Shown here: in pieces, positions 33,415-42,471 of the stretch
How positions within the stretch are numbered: position 1 is the first letter of the stretch
How the letters are laid out: every line of letters begins with the position of its first letter
Source: Cytophagales bacterium Alg240-R148
GTDB lineage: Bacteria; Bacteroidota; Bacteroidia; Cytophagales; Cyclobacteriaceae
Assembly (NCBI GenBank): GCA_900537185.1
Contig: LS999828.1
Span: forward strand, 268,360-312,329
DNA length: 43,970 nt
Reading direction: 5' to 3'
The notes under the pieces: model-generated
Told to the model about the DNA's origin: nothing
Seen by the model: the letters and a program-made list of their open reading frames with translations, nothing else
Database searches by the model: none
Position numbers and translations under genes: made by a program

Positions 33415-36400
33415 CTAAGAGGATTCTACTTTTTCCGTTTCTAAAGTAAGGTCCAGAATCGATTGGACTTCAGTTTTACAGCTTCCACATCCTAGACCAG
33501 CGCCACTTTTATTGCATAAATCGTTCAGAACATGGCAACCATTTTTCACAAGTTGGGTTATATTGCCATCTCCCACATTGTTACAGGAACAAATCAGCTT
33601 CCCAATAACAGGTTCAATTTTCTTACCAGACCTTAGCAAGCTCAGTCTTTTTTCTGAAAGCTCTATCTGCTGCTCTATGAGGGTTTTAAATTCTGCAAAT
33701 TCCAGTTTATCTCCCATCAGGATTGCCCCTACCAGACGGTCTTGTTTTACAATGCACTTCTTGTAATACCGTTTGGCTTTATCGATGAATACAATCTCCT
33801 CATAGTCTTTTTGACCTGCTCCTAGAGGGACTTCCACCATGCCAAGAGAACACAAATCTAAATCTGAAAACTTCAATATATTCATAGACAAAGACCCATT
33901 GTACCAGCTATTTAAATCTCCATTCATAGACTTGGCTACTACATCAGCCTGTTGTTCTGCTGCTGCTGTCGTACCGTTAAGAATGGCATTGTATTCTGCA
34001 ATTTCTCCTATTGCATAAATTCCATCGGCATCGGTTTGTAGGTATTCATCTACCAAAACACCTCGTTTGGTGGCAATACCTGCCTTCTCCGCCAGCCCAA
34101 TATTAGGCCTAGTTCCTATGGCGTAAACAACAATTTCCACTTCCATTCTAGTACCACTTTTTAAATAAATGTAATACCCTTTTTCATTCCGTTTTTTAAG
34201 AATGGATTGTACCTGGTCATTGCAAAACACATCTATCCCCAACTCTTCCACATGCTCCCTTAACAGCATACTAGACGTTGCATCCAATTGCCTTTCCATT
34301 AATCGAGCTGCCAACTGTACTACAGTAACTTCCGTGCCCGATTCATTCAAAGAAGCAGCAAGTTCTAACCCTAAAAGCCCCCCTCCAATAATTAAGGCTC
34401 TGTCTTCTTTTTCGGCGTACAACTTGAGCGCATCCGCATCTTGTTTGCTGCGCATGGTAAATACTCCTTCAGAATCAATTGGAGCATCTTTTGGTAAAAA
34501 AGGACTGCTACCGGTTGCCAGTACCAACCGGTCGTACTCGTGGGTCGTACCCGTAGAGTCTATGGCTATTTTTTTATCTTTGTCTATATGCAGTATGGAA
34601 CACCCAACAAACAGCTGTATATCCAACTTTTTAATGGCCCCTTTTTTGAATTTCACCAGTTGTTCCCATGTCAAATGCTCGCTGAGGTACTCCGGAAGTA
34701 AAACACGGTTGTAGAATGGTTCTGGCTCTTTTGAAAACACCATTATTGGATCAGTGGTGTTGAAAGCGCGGTAGGTGTTCAGGAACCTAAATGCGGCTGC
34801 ACCTGCCCCCACTACAAGTAACTTTTCCTTGGCTTTATAAAATTTCCTAACTCCTACTGCCGAATACTTGAACCCGGGTTGCTTGGATATTGGATCAATA
34901 TTATTGGCTGTTAGATTGTTGGACCTGGCAAAACTACCTCCCAATATTTTTCCCCAATGCATCGGAATAAATACTGTGCCTGGTTTAATCGCACCAGACA
35001 ATTGAGCCAATACTTGAACTTTGCCTCTTGTATTAAAAATTTCTAAAGCTTCATTCTCTTTTACTTTTAATCGTGCGGCATCTTCTGGGTGGATTTGCAC
35101 AAAGGGTTCACCCAGGTGCTGGTTTAGCTTATTCACTTTTCCTGTCCGGGTTCTGGTATGCCATTGGTCCCTAACTCTACCGGTTGTCAGGATATACGGA
35201 AAACTGGAACTTAGTACTTCCTTATTTTTAGTAGGGGCAACGGCAAATACATTGGCTTTTTTGTCTGCAGTGCAAAACTGAAGGTCTTGAAACATTCTTT
35301 GTACCCCCTTTGCTTGCTGCGAATAAGGCCATTGCACGCTTCTTTTATCCTTAAGTATGGCATAAGACAGGGCCGAAATATCCACCGCTGTGCCCTTAGT
35401 TTGTGCGCAATATTCTTGATAAATCGCTTCTGTGGAAGGAAAATCAAACCCTGAGTAGCCCATTGCCTTGGCAAAACTCATTATAATTTCAGTATCTGGT
35501 TTGGCGGTTCCCGGTGCTTGAATGGCCTTTGACAACAAGGTTATTCTTCTTTCCGAATTGGTCATGGTTCCTTCCTTTTCTGCCCAACCAGCAGCAGGAA
35601 GCACAGCATCTGCATATTCTAAGGTATCCGCCCGAGCCGAAATATCCTGGACTACCACATATTTTGCTTGTTGTAAAGCTTCTTCCACCAAATTAGAATC
35701 GGGTAAACTAACCAATGGATTGGTGCAAACAATCCAAATCGCCTTCATTTCTCCACGCTTTAATGCTTCGAACATTTCAGTAGCAGTTTTACCTGGTTGT
35801 ACCGGTAACTTTTCCACCCCCCAAAATTGAGCTACCTGCTTTCTATGGGCTGGATTTTGCTGGTCTAGGTGTGCCGCTAATAAATTGGACATCCCGCCCA
35901 CTTCACGTCCTCCCATGGCATTGGGTTGTCCTGTTAGAGAAAACGGGCCTGCTCCTGGCCTGCCAATCTGCCCTGTAATTAAAGAAAGGTTCAAAAGAGC
36001 CAAATTGTTGTTAACCCCTTCATGGCTTTGGTTCAGCCCCATGGCCCACATGGAAATGAAATTTTTTGCATTTCCAATGGCATTGGCGGCAGCGTACAAG
36101 GAAGTTACAGCAACGCCACATTGTGTTGCTGCTGCTTCGATTGTAGTACCCATCACCAACTCTTTTAAGGACTGAAAACCATTCACATGTTCCCTTATAA
36201 AGCTGTGGTCTATCTGATTTGTTTCAATCAATATTCTGGCAATGGCATTGAGCGCGACAATGTCGGTTCCGGGGTAAATCTGTAAATGCACATCTGCTAG
36301 TGCAACGGACTGAGTCACCCTGGGGTCTATCACAACTACCTTAGTAGCAGGGTTGGCTTTTTTATGTGCTTCTAACCTTTTGAAAAGGATTGGATGGCAC

Positions 36401-36936
36401 CAAGCTGGATTGGCTCCTGCTATTAAAAATGTATCGGCCAGCTCTATATCGTCATAAGCAATGGGTACGATGTCATCTCCCAACGCCTTTTTATACCCCA
36501 CTACTGCCGAACTCATACACAATCTGGAATTGGTATCGATATTATTGGTACCAATAAACCCTTTACAAAGTTTGTTAATGAGGTAATACTCTTCTGTTAA
36601 ACATTGTCCTGAAACATAGAACCCAACCGAATCTGGTCCATATTTTTTTATTAAAGTTTTAAAAACGGCCGCATTTCTCCTCATTGCTTCTTCCCAACCT
36701 ACAGGTTGAAGCGGCTGGCTCTTTCCGTAACGGACCATGGGCTGGGTCAACCGATCGGAATGGTCTTGTACAACGTAGTGCAAGTTCATCCCTTTCGAAC
36801 ACAACATACCCTTGTTCACTGGGTGATCTGGATCGCCCTTTACTTCGATGTTACCATTCGCGGAACGGTGAATCAACACGCCACAACCAACACCACAATA
36901 AGAGCAGGTAGACTTTATTTCAGAATGAGATACCAT
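33415..36936 (-). CDS. nasC: Assimilatory nitrate reductase fused to FAD reductase and BFD [2Fe-2S] domains
   Basis: A 1173-residue cytosolic enzyme that reduces nitrate to nitrite. Residues 11-46 hold an N-terminal [4Fe-4S] site (C11, C14, C18, C46). The molybdopterin oxidoreductase body follows (about 50-700), with SRLCMSSAVVGY (likely Mo-ligand Cys), NPAWCHPILFKRLE, GLNQSHEGVNNN and the C-terminal molydop-binding motif TGRVRDQWHTRTRTG. A second, fused module (about 705-1110) is a FAD/NAD-dependent pyridine nucleotide-disulfide oxidoreductase related to the N-terminus of NirB (VVGAGAAAFRFL, IIGGGLLGLELA, YAIGEIAEYN). A C-terminal BFD-like [2Fe-2S] region has CSCNNVGDG and GLGCGSCKTE. The fusion suggests direct NAD(P)H to FAD to Fe-S to Mo transfer on one chain. 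Start ATG 36936, 15 nt after the transporter stop. Confidence 0.94.
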   Translation of the reverse strand: MVSHSEIKSTCSYCGVGCGVLIHRSANGNIEVKGDPDHPVNKGMLCSKGMNLHYVVQDHSDRLTQPMVRYGKSQPLQPVGWEEAMRRNAAVFKTLIKKYGPDSVGFYVSGQCLTEEYYLINKLCKGFIGTNNIDTNSRLCMSSAVVGYKKALGDDIVPIAYDDIELADTFLIAGANPAWCHPILFKRLEAHKKANPATKVVVIDPRVTQSVALADVHLQIYPGTDIVALNAIARILIETNQIDHSFIREHVNGFQSLKELVMGTTIEAAATQCGVAVTSLYAAANAIGNAKNFISMWAMGLNQSHEGVNNNLALLNLSLITGQIGRPGAGPFSLTGQPNAMGGREVGGMSNLLAAHLDQQNPAHRKQVAQFWGVEKLPVQPGKTATEMFEALKRGEMKAIWIVCTNPLVSLPDSNLVEEALQQAKYVVVQDISARADTLEYADAVLPAAGWAEKEGTMTNSERRITLLSKAIQAPGTAKPDTEIIMSFAKAMGYSGFDFPSTEAIYQEYCAQTKGTAVDISALSYAILKDKRSVQWPYSQQAKGVQRMFQDLQFCTADKKANVFAVAPTKNKEVLSSSFPYILTTGRVRDQWHTRTRTGKVNKLNQHLGEPFVQIHPEDAARLKVKENEALEIFNTRGKVQVLAQLSGAIKPGTVFIPMHWGKILGGSFARSNNLTANNIDPISKQPGFKYSAVGVRKFYKAKEKLLVVGAGAAAFRFLNTYRAFNTTDPIMVFSKEPEPFYNRVLLPEYLSEHLTWEQLVKFKKGAIKKLDIQLFVGCSILHIDKDKKIAIDSTGTTHEYDRLVLATGSSPFLPKDAPIDSEGVFTMRSKQDADALKLYAEKEDRALIIGGGLLGLELAASLNESGTEVTVVQLAARLMERQLDATSSMLLREHVEELGIDVFCNDQVQSILKKRNEKGYYIYLKSGTRMEVEIVVYAIGTRPNIGLAEKAGIATKRGVLVDEYLQTDADGIYAIGEIAEYNAILNGTTAAAEQQADVVAKSMNGDLNSWYNGSLSMNILKFSDLDLCSLGMVEVPLGAGQKDYEEIVFIDKAKRYYKKCIVKQDRLVGAILMGDKLEFAEFKTLIEQQIELSEKRLSLLRSGKKIEPVIGKLICSCNNVGDGNITQLVKNGCHVLNDLCNKSGAGLGCGSCKTEVQSILDLTLETEKVESS

Positions 36937-36951
36937 ATAAATGTTTTAATC

Positions 36952-38316
36952 CTAAGCGACGTCAACCGTTTCCTTTATTTTTTTATTCGATTTTAATATC
37001 TCTTTGGCTTTGTTGGTCAATGTTTCATCCATTTCCGCCTTTGCCTCGATTTCATCTGCTTCTGAAAAACGTACAACAAATGCCACCAAAGACAAGCTAG
37101 CCACCGCTATTCCAATAATTAATAAGGCATCTGAATAACTTATATTTTCCATTTTAAATAAAAAGCCAGCTGCCACGGCTCCAGCATTCCCACCTGCCCC
37201 AACAATACCAGAAACACTACCAATGGCTTTCCTATTAATAAAAGGTACTACAGAGTAGGTAGCACCTTCCGCCATTTGTACAAAAAGAGAGAATACGATC
37301 ATCGTACCTATTGCCAATGGCAACATACTCATTTGTGAAAAAATCATTAAGGCACCTCCTTCTAAAAGGAGCACCGCAAATAAAAAATAGACACGTCCCT
37401 TTAGGCCATATTTAATACCAGCCTTATCTCCAAAGGCACCCCCCATGGTTCGGGCAAATAGATTCATTAAACCAAAAAGCCCTGCAATAAAGCCAGCCGT
37501 TTTAATGTCCAGTTGAAAATTGTCTGCATAGTATATGGCCGCAATATTATTGATGGTCAATTCCACCCCAAAACAAGCTCCATAAATTAAAAAGAGCCCC
37601 CAAACCCGGTAATCTTTAAGGGCCATGATAAAAGTTCCTTTTCCTTTTTTCTTGCCTGTATTGTTCTGAGCAATATCTTTAAAATTTCCCTCTGGGGTAT
37701 CCGTAGTATATTTGTAATACACAAGACCCATTACAAAAAGTACGGCACCCGGCAATACCATCGCCCATCGCCATGCTGAAGTTTCAATAAAACCCAATGC
37801 TATAAAAGCAGAGAATACCAAAGGCATTACCATTTGGGTAATTCCGCCTCCTAAATTACCCCAGCCGGCAGAAGTTGCATTGGCCGTTCCTACTACGTTT
37901 GGAGCAAACATAACGGAAGTATGGTATTGGGTGATTACAAAAGAAGCCCCAATGACTCCAATGGCAAGTCTGAATATTAAAAAAGATTCGTAACTATTAC
38001 TCAAACCGATCAGCATTACCGGAAATGACCCAATAACCAACAAAGCAGTATAGGTGATGCGAGGGCCAATTTTATCACAGAGCCACCCTATTAAAAGCCT
38101 TGCAAAAACTGTTATCGAAACAGAGGCTATAATAATGTTGCCAATTTGTCCTTTGGTCAATTCGAGTTCGTCCCGAACGATGCCCATCAATGGCGCGATG
38201 CCAAACCACCCAAAAAAACAAAGAAAAAAAGCCATCCAGGTGAGATGAAAAGTGCGCATGTGTGGTGCAGAAAAACTAAATAGATTAATTTTTGTTGCTT
38301 TGCCTATAATTTTCAT
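36952..38316 (-). CDS. narK: Nitrate/nitrite transporter (MFS, NarK/NasA type)
   Basis: A 454-residue inner-membrane MFS permease with about 12 hydrophobic helices. Signature phrases of the nitrate porter family are present: RTFHLTWMAFFLCFFGWFGIAPLMG at TM1, the cytoplasmic-loop motif RLLIGWLCDKIGPR, and two glycine-rich signature stretches, TSAGWGNLGGGITQMVMP and GSVSGIVGAGGNAGAVAAGFLF. The cytoplasmic N- and C-termini are polar and the C-terminal tail is charged. It imports nitrate (and probably nitrite) for the reductases encoded on either side. It is third in the run: 47 nt separate it from nirD upstream and 15 nt from the nitrate reductase downstream. Confidence 0.95.
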   Translation of the reverse strand: MKIIGKATKINLFSFSAPHMRTFHLTWMAFFLCFFGWFGIAPLMGIVRDELELTKGQIGNIIIASVSITVFARLLIGWLCDKIGPRITYTALLVIGSFPVMLIGLSNSYESFLIFRLAIGVIGASFVITQYHTSVMFAPNVVGTANATSAGWGNLGGGITQMVMPLVFSAFIALGFIETSAWRWAMVLPGAVLFVMGLVYYKYTTDTPEGNFKDIAQNNTGKKKGKGTFIMALKDYRVWGLFLIYGACFGVELTINNIAAIYYADNFQLDIKTAGFIAGLFGLMNLFARTMGGAFGDKAGIKYGLKGRVYFLFAVLLLEGGALMIFSQMSMLPLAIGTMIVFSLFVQMAEGATYSVVPFINRKAIGSVSGIVGAGGNAGAVAAGFLFKMENISYSDALLIIGIAVASLSLVAFVVRFSEADEIEAKAEMDETLTNKAKEILKSNKKIKETVDVA

Positions 38317-38363
38317 TTGTGCATGTTTAAATTTTAAAAATTGATTTTACTAAAACCCATCGT

Positions 38364-38693
38364 TTACAAATTGACATAAACAACGCCTTTTTCAACTTTC
38401 ACAGGGTAGGTTTCAATGGTACATTCGCTATCTGTAAGACAAGCTCCTGACTGAAGAGAAAATGTTCTCTTATGAAATGGACAAGCAACTTTTGGTTCTC
38501 CTTTACTATCTCCTAGCATACCTCTAGAGAGTACCATTTGCTTTTTATGCGGGCATAAATTCTGCGTAGCAAATACCTGCCCCATACTTTTGAAATTAAA
38601 GATGGCCACCTGCCACCTCTCCAGTTTTACACTAACACCGGTATTTTCTGGAATGTCTTCCACTTTTACTGTTTCGTACCAATTAGATTTCAT
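38364..38693 (-). CDS. nirD: Nitrite reductase small subunit (Rieske-like)
   Basis: A 109-residue Rieske-type [2Fe-2S] protein that pairs with NirB. The cluster ligands are visible as CPHKKQMVLSRG (C-x-H) and CPFHKRTFSLQSGACL (C-x2-H), with the NirD-typical start WYETVKVEDIPENTGVSVKL and the closing TYPVKVEKGVVYVNL. Many NirD proteins lack the cluster residues; this one keeps both Cys-His pairs, so a real cluster is likely. It lies 162 nt downstream of nirB, a longer gap than between other genes of the run, and that gap contains two hairpins. Confidence 0.93.
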   Translation of the reverse strand: MKSNWYETVKVEDIPENTGVSVKLERWQVAIFNFKSMGQVFATQNLCPHKKQMVLSRGMLGDSKGEPKVACPFHKRTFSLQSGACLTDSECTIETYPVKVEKGVVYVNL

Positions 38694-38723
38694 ATATATT
38701 AATTTTAGACATACTTTTCCCGT

Positions 38724-38737
38724 GGTGCTGAAGCACC
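38724..38737 (-). promoter_or_regulatory. Short hairpin ahead of nirD
   Basis: GGTGC-TTCA-GCACC on the minus strand lies about 31 nt before the nirD start. The UUCA loop and 5-bp GC-rich stem could form an RNA hairpin in the nirB-nirD spacer. No T run follows, so it is not a terminator. Confidence 0.4.
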
Positions 38738-38790
38738 TGTTTTGGTACAGTTCATAAAATTCTATTCATTGGACCCAACGCTACACCTTA

Positions 38791-38827
38791 TTTTAACCGC
38801 TTCTCCTTTTGAGAAAGCTGGTTAAAA
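38791..38827 (-). promoter_or_regulatory. Long hairpin between nirB and nirD
   Basis: The arms 38791-38805 and 38811-38827 pair almost completely: TTTTAACC/GGTTAAAA outer stem, GCTTTCTC/GAGAAGC inner stem with one bulged base, about 5-nt loop. It lies 29 nt past the nirB stop. It is not followed by a convincing T run in the minus direction. It could stabilise the nirB message or lower readthrough into nirD. Confidence 0.55.
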
Positions 38828-38855
38828 TTTAGTGCATACATCAAATCTTACCCTG

Positions 38856-41360
38856 TTACCAGGGAGCTGGTATTTTTTGCCCTCTAACATCAATAAATTC
38901 GAGGGTATTGTCGTCGTCATCGCTATTGGCAAAATGGCGGAACATTTTGCGGCGGTCTTCATTTTCTACAGCATCTTTCCATTCGCAATGGTAGGTTGCT
39001 ACTTGATAATTCATTTGGGTTTCTAATTCCGCTGCAATTCCTAACGCGTCGTCAATTACAACACTTTTAAGGTATTCCAATCCTCCATCCAACTTGTTGA
39101 GCCAAGGCGCCGTTCTTTGTAAAGGTTCTGCTGTTTTTATATAAAACATTAAAAAACGGTCCAGGTATTGTAAACACGTTGCACTGTCTACGTCACTGGC
39201 CAACAAAACAGCGTGTTGCGGTTTGGTTCCACCATTCCCGCAGACAAAAATATTCCATCCTTTCTCTGTAGCTATTAATCCAAAGTCCTTGCTTTGTGCT
39301 TCCGCACACTCGCGGGTACAACCCGATACAGCTGACTTTAATTTGTGAGGAGAACGCAACCCCTTGTACCTGTTTTCAATTTCTATGGCAAAACCAACTG
39401 CATCTTGAACCCCATAACGACACCAAGTGGTACCAACACAACTTTTCACCGTACGCAATGATTTGCCATAGGCATGGCCACTTTCAAAACCTGCTTCTAT
39501 TAATTCTTCCCATATTAGTGGCAACTCATTTAATTTCGCTCCAAAAAGATCAATGCGTTGTCCTCCTGTAATTTTGGTATACAAACTGTATTTCTTTGCC
39601 ACCTTCCCTATTACAATCAGCTTTTCTGGGGTTATCTCTCCACCGGGAATTCTTGGCACCACCGAGTAGGTTCCTCCTCTTTGTATATTTGCTAAAAAAC
39701 GATCGTTTGTATCTTGGACATGGGCTTGTTTTAGGATAACATCATTCCATAAACTGGCCATAATAGAACCAACCAATGGCCTACACGTTTCACAACCATG
39801 CCCCTTACCATGTTTTTGAAGCAATTCTGCATAAGTTTTTATGTTGTTTACCTTAGACAAATGGAGGAGCTCTTGTCTGGTGTAGTCAAAATGCTCGCAA
39901 ATGTTCTTTTTAACCTCCTTACCCAAAGACTTAAGCGTTTCATGGTATAAATCCGATAACATTGGCATACAACCACCACAACCGGTCCCCGCTTTGGTAC
40001 AAAACTTTATATCTTCTATATTTTGAGCATCGCCTTTCTTTATTAAGGAAGTAATTGCCCCTTTGCTAATATTTTCACAGGAACAAATGAGCGCTTCTTC
40101 AGGCAAGTCCATCACCCCCAAACCACTTGTCTCGGAAGCGGCATTGGGAATGATTAAGGACTCAGGAGAATTTGGTAAAATAATTTTGCTTTGCATTCTT
40201 TGAATGAGCATGTTGTAGTCTTGGGCATCTCCTACTAAAATCCCTCCGACTAAATATTTGCCATCCGCGCTTATATTGATTCTTTTGTAAACCCCATCTT
40301 TTCCATTCTCATAAACAATACTTTGGGTTCCATTTGTTTCGCCCAATGCATCACCAAAACTCGCTACGTCCACACCAAGTAATTTTAACTTAGTAGACAT
40401 ATCCGCCCCTTTAAAACCAGAAGGTGCACCAATAATATGGTCAATGGCTGCCTGCGCCATATCAAAACCAGGCTTTACCAAACCGTAAATTTTATCCTCA
40501 AATGCTGCTGATTCTCCAATGGCATAGATGCCGCTTTTGCTGGTTTGCATGTTTTGGTCTACCACAATTCCACCTCTGGATCCAACTGCGAGCCCGACTG
40601 CTTTGGCCAACTCATCTCTGGGTCTAATCCCTGCGGATACCACCACCATATCGACTGCTATTTTAGATCCATCCATAAAATCCAATCCAGTAACTGCCCC
40701 ATTGCCTTGAATGCATTTGGTCTGTTTATCTGTATGAACTTCTATCCCAAGGGATTCTATTTTGGACACTAAAACAGCGCTTCCTTTATCGTCCAGCTGT
40801 CTGGGCATAAGTTTTGGAGCAAATTCAACAACATGGGTGGAAAGTCCCAAATCAAGTGTTGCTTTGGCAGCTTCCAATCCCAACAACCCGCCTCCAATAA
40901 CCGCTGCTGATTTCGACTTTTTACTGTACTGCTCTATTCTTTCTAAATCTTCAATGGTTCTGTAAACAAATACGCCATCTCTTTCAATCCCTGGTATTGG
41001 TGGCACAAAAGCAGAAGATCCAGTTGCTAAAATCAATTCATCGTAACCCAACGTCCTGCCATTTTGAGAAGTTACAGTTCTCGTTTTTGTATCAACTGCA
41101 ACCACTAATTCATTTAGGTAAAGGTCAATTCCTACCTCTTGGTACCAACTGCTAGCACTAAGTTGCAAGTCTTCAACTGTGAGGCCATTAAAAAAACTGC
41201 TTAACTGTACCCTGTCGTAGGCAGGATACAATTCCTCTCCAAAAACTGAAATTTTGAAATTTTGAAGGTGGCCTTGTTCCACCATTCGTTCACAAAATTT
41301 ATAGCCTACCATGCCATTCCCAACTACAACAATGTTTTTGCGTTTTGTTGAATTCTTCAT
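38856..41360 (-). CDS. nirB: Nitrite reductase [NAD(P)H] large subunit
   Basis: An 834-residue cytosolic siroheme enzyme that reduces nitrite to ammonium with NAD(P)H. Domains in order: FAD/NAD(P) module (about 1-400; VVVGNGMVGYKFCERM, AVIGGGLLGLEAAK, IYAIGESAAF); two BFD-type regions (CSCENISKG with CTKAGTGCGGC, then GHGCETCRPLV); sulfite-reductase ferredoxin-like half domain (GGTYSVVPRIPGGEITPEKL, where PERL-type residues sit); and the siroheme/[4Fe-4S] domain with SCVGTTWCRYG (CX5C) and SGCTRECAEA (CX3C). All four cluster cysteines are intact. It is the first gene of the minus-strand nitrate run and divergent from cobA. Confidence 0.97.
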   Translation of the reverse strand: MKNSTKRKNIVVVGNGMVGYKFCERMVEQGHLQNFKISVFGEELYPAYDRVQLSSFFNGLTVEDLQLSASSWYQEVGIDLYLNELVVAVDTKTRTVTSQNGRTLGYDELILATGSSAFVPPIPGIERDGVFVYRTIEDLERIEQYSKKSKSAAVIGGGLLGLEAAKATLDLGLSTHVVEFAPKLMPRQLDDKGSAVLVSKIESLGIEVHTDKQTKCIQGNGAVTGLDFMDGSKIAVDMVVVSAGIRPRDELAKAVGLAVGSRGGIVVDQNMQTSKSGIYAIGESAAFEDKIYGLVKPGFDMAQAAIDHIIGAPSGFKGADMSTKLKLLGVDVASFGDALGETNGTQSIVYENGKDGVYKRINISADGKYLVGGILVGDAQDYNMLIQRMQSKIILPNSPESLIIPNAASETSGLGVMDLPEEALICSCENISKGAITSLIKKGDAQNIEDIKFCTKAGTGCGGCMPMLSDLYHETLKSLGKEVKKNICEHFDYTRQELLHLSKVNNIKTYAELLQKHGKGHGCETCRPLVGSIMASLWNDVILKQAHVQDTNDRFLANIQRGGTYSVVPRIPGGEITPEKLIVIGKVAKKYSLYTKITGGQRIDLFGAKLNELPLIWEELIEAGFESGHAYGKSLRTVKSCVGTTWCRYGVQDAVGFAIEIENRYKGLRSPHKLKSAVSGCTRECAEAQSKDFGLIATEKGWNIFVCGNGGTKPQHAVLLASDVDSATCLQYLDRFLMFYIKTAEPLQRTAPWLNKLDGGLEYLKSVVIDDALGIAAELETQMNYQVATYHCEWKDAVENEDRRKMFRHFANSDDDDNTLEFIDVRGQKIPAPW

Positions 41361-41429
41361 ACTTATTTGGTTAGATGCCTTGTATTACCTTCCAAAATTC
41401 AGACAATCCAGTAAAAAATCAAAATATCA

Positions 41430-41443
41430 GGTAAATTTTTACC
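41430..41443. promoter_or_regulatory. Inverted repeat in the nirB-cobA divergent promoter
   Basis: GGTAAA-TT-TTTACC is a perfect 6-bp dyad about 70 nt upstream of nirB on its side of the 212-nt divergent region. It is a candidate operator for nitrate or oxygen control. No regulator gene is in the window. Confidence 0.4.
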
Positions 41444-41477
41444 CTATTTTTATTTTTCAGGCATGTTTTTTGAAATA

Positions 41478-41487
41478 AATGATCATT
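41478..41487. promoter_or_regulatory. AATGATCATT palindrome in the nirB-cobA divergent promoter
   Basis: A perfect 10-bp palindrome near the middle of the divergent region, about 86 nt before cobA and 117 nt before nirB. Its TGATCA core resembles half-site cores of CRP/FNR-type regulators but lacks their usual spacer, so assignment is open. Confidence 0.35.
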
Positions 41488-41572
41488 ACACAACCTAGCA
41501 AGCTAAATAATTACACTTTTTTCAATACAATTGCGTAATATTGAACCCAGTTACATTCAAAAAGACTGATTT

Positions 41573-42280
41573 ATGAAACTTTCCTTAATAGGTGCTGGGC
41601 CAGGCGATAAAAAATTAATTACACTAAAGGCAATAGAGATATTGAAAGAAGCAGATGCCATACTCTACGACGCTCTGGTCAATCCAGAAATATTAGAATA
41701 TGCAGAAAAAGCGGAAAAAATTTTTGTTGGAAAAAGGAAATCAGCACACCATTTAACTCAAAATGAAATAAATGAGCTGATAATTCGAAGAGCGGTTTCT
41801 GGCCAACATGTAGCCCGGTTAAAATCAGGAGACCCATTTATTTTTGGCAGGGGTTATGAAGAAATGGAAATTGCGCATCGAAACAACATCCCAGTAGAAG
41901 TTATACCCGGTGTTTCTTCCATTCAAGTAGGAGGACCTCTAAAAATACCCTTAACCCACAGAGGCACCAACGACAGTTTCTGGGTGGTTACGGCAACCAA
42001 CACAAATGGAAATTTATCAAAAGACCTTTTACTTGCAGCACATTCCGCTTCGTCGTTAATTCTATTAATGGGTTTACACAAATTAGAAGAAATCATGCAA
42101 CTCATGGCAATTGGGGGTAAAAACGAATGTCCAGTGGCCATCATTTCAAAAGGAAGTTGGCCAGATGAGCAAATTTTAAAAGGAACGGTAGGCTCCATCG
42201 TGTCCTTATACAAACAAAACCCAATTCCAGCACCTAGCATTATAATCATTAGCCCGACGGTTGCACTATTTACCGAATAA
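41573..42280 (+). CDS. cobA: Uroporphyrinogen-III C-methyltransferase (SUMT)
   Basis: A 235-residue cytosolic SAM-dependent enzyme that methylates uroporphyrinogen III twice to precorrin-2, the first step toward siroheme and cobalamin. Family signatures are clear: LIGAGPGDKKLITLKA at the start, DAILYDALVNPEIL, ARLKSGDPFIFGRGYEE (the GDPxxFGRG motif), and EVIPGVSSIQVGGPLKIPLTHRG. Length is that of a stand-alone SUMT, without the CysG-type dehydrogenase/ferrochelatase half, which must be encoded elsewhere. Its divergent position next to nirB suggests it supplies siroheme to the nitrite reductase. No clear terminator follows. Confidence 0.95.
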   Translation: MKLSLIGAGPGDKKLITLKAIEILKEADAILYDALVNPEILEYAEKAEKIFVGKRKSAHHLTQNEINELIIRRAVSGQHVARLKSGDPFIFGRGYEEMEIAHRNNIPVEVIPGVSSIQVGGPLKIPLTHRGTNDSFWVVTATNTNGNLSKDLLLAAHSASSLILLMGLHKLEEIMQLMAIGGKNECPVAIISKGSWPDEQILKGTVGSIVSLYKQNPIPAPSIIIISPTVALFTE

Positions 42281-42423
42281 CCAACATTCCTCAGCAAACA
42301 ACGAAGTTCAAACATCTTTTTTTTATCCTATTAAGTCATCTTAATGTATATATAATTTTTAATATTAAACCATATTATTTATTTTATGGCTATAATTAGT
42401 TATTTTGATTCCGTGTCTTGCGG

Positions 42424-42437
42424 TTTTGCATGCAAAA
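42424..42437. promoter_or_regulatory. 14-bp palindrome upstream of the adhesin-like gene
   Basis: TTTTGCATGCAAAA is a perfect 14-bp palindrome ending 34 nt before the ATG at 42472. It is the most symmetric element in this 191-nt spacer and a candidate operator or start-region hairpin. Confidence 0.4.
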
Positions 42438-42471
42438 AAGAATGTATTCATCTAGATTTTAAATTTCTTTC

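Noticed and set aside
31962-42280. A novel defence or mobile island
   Set aside because: The genes are all assignable to nitrate/nitrite assimilation, with no integrase, transposase, att repeats or composition shift that I can see.
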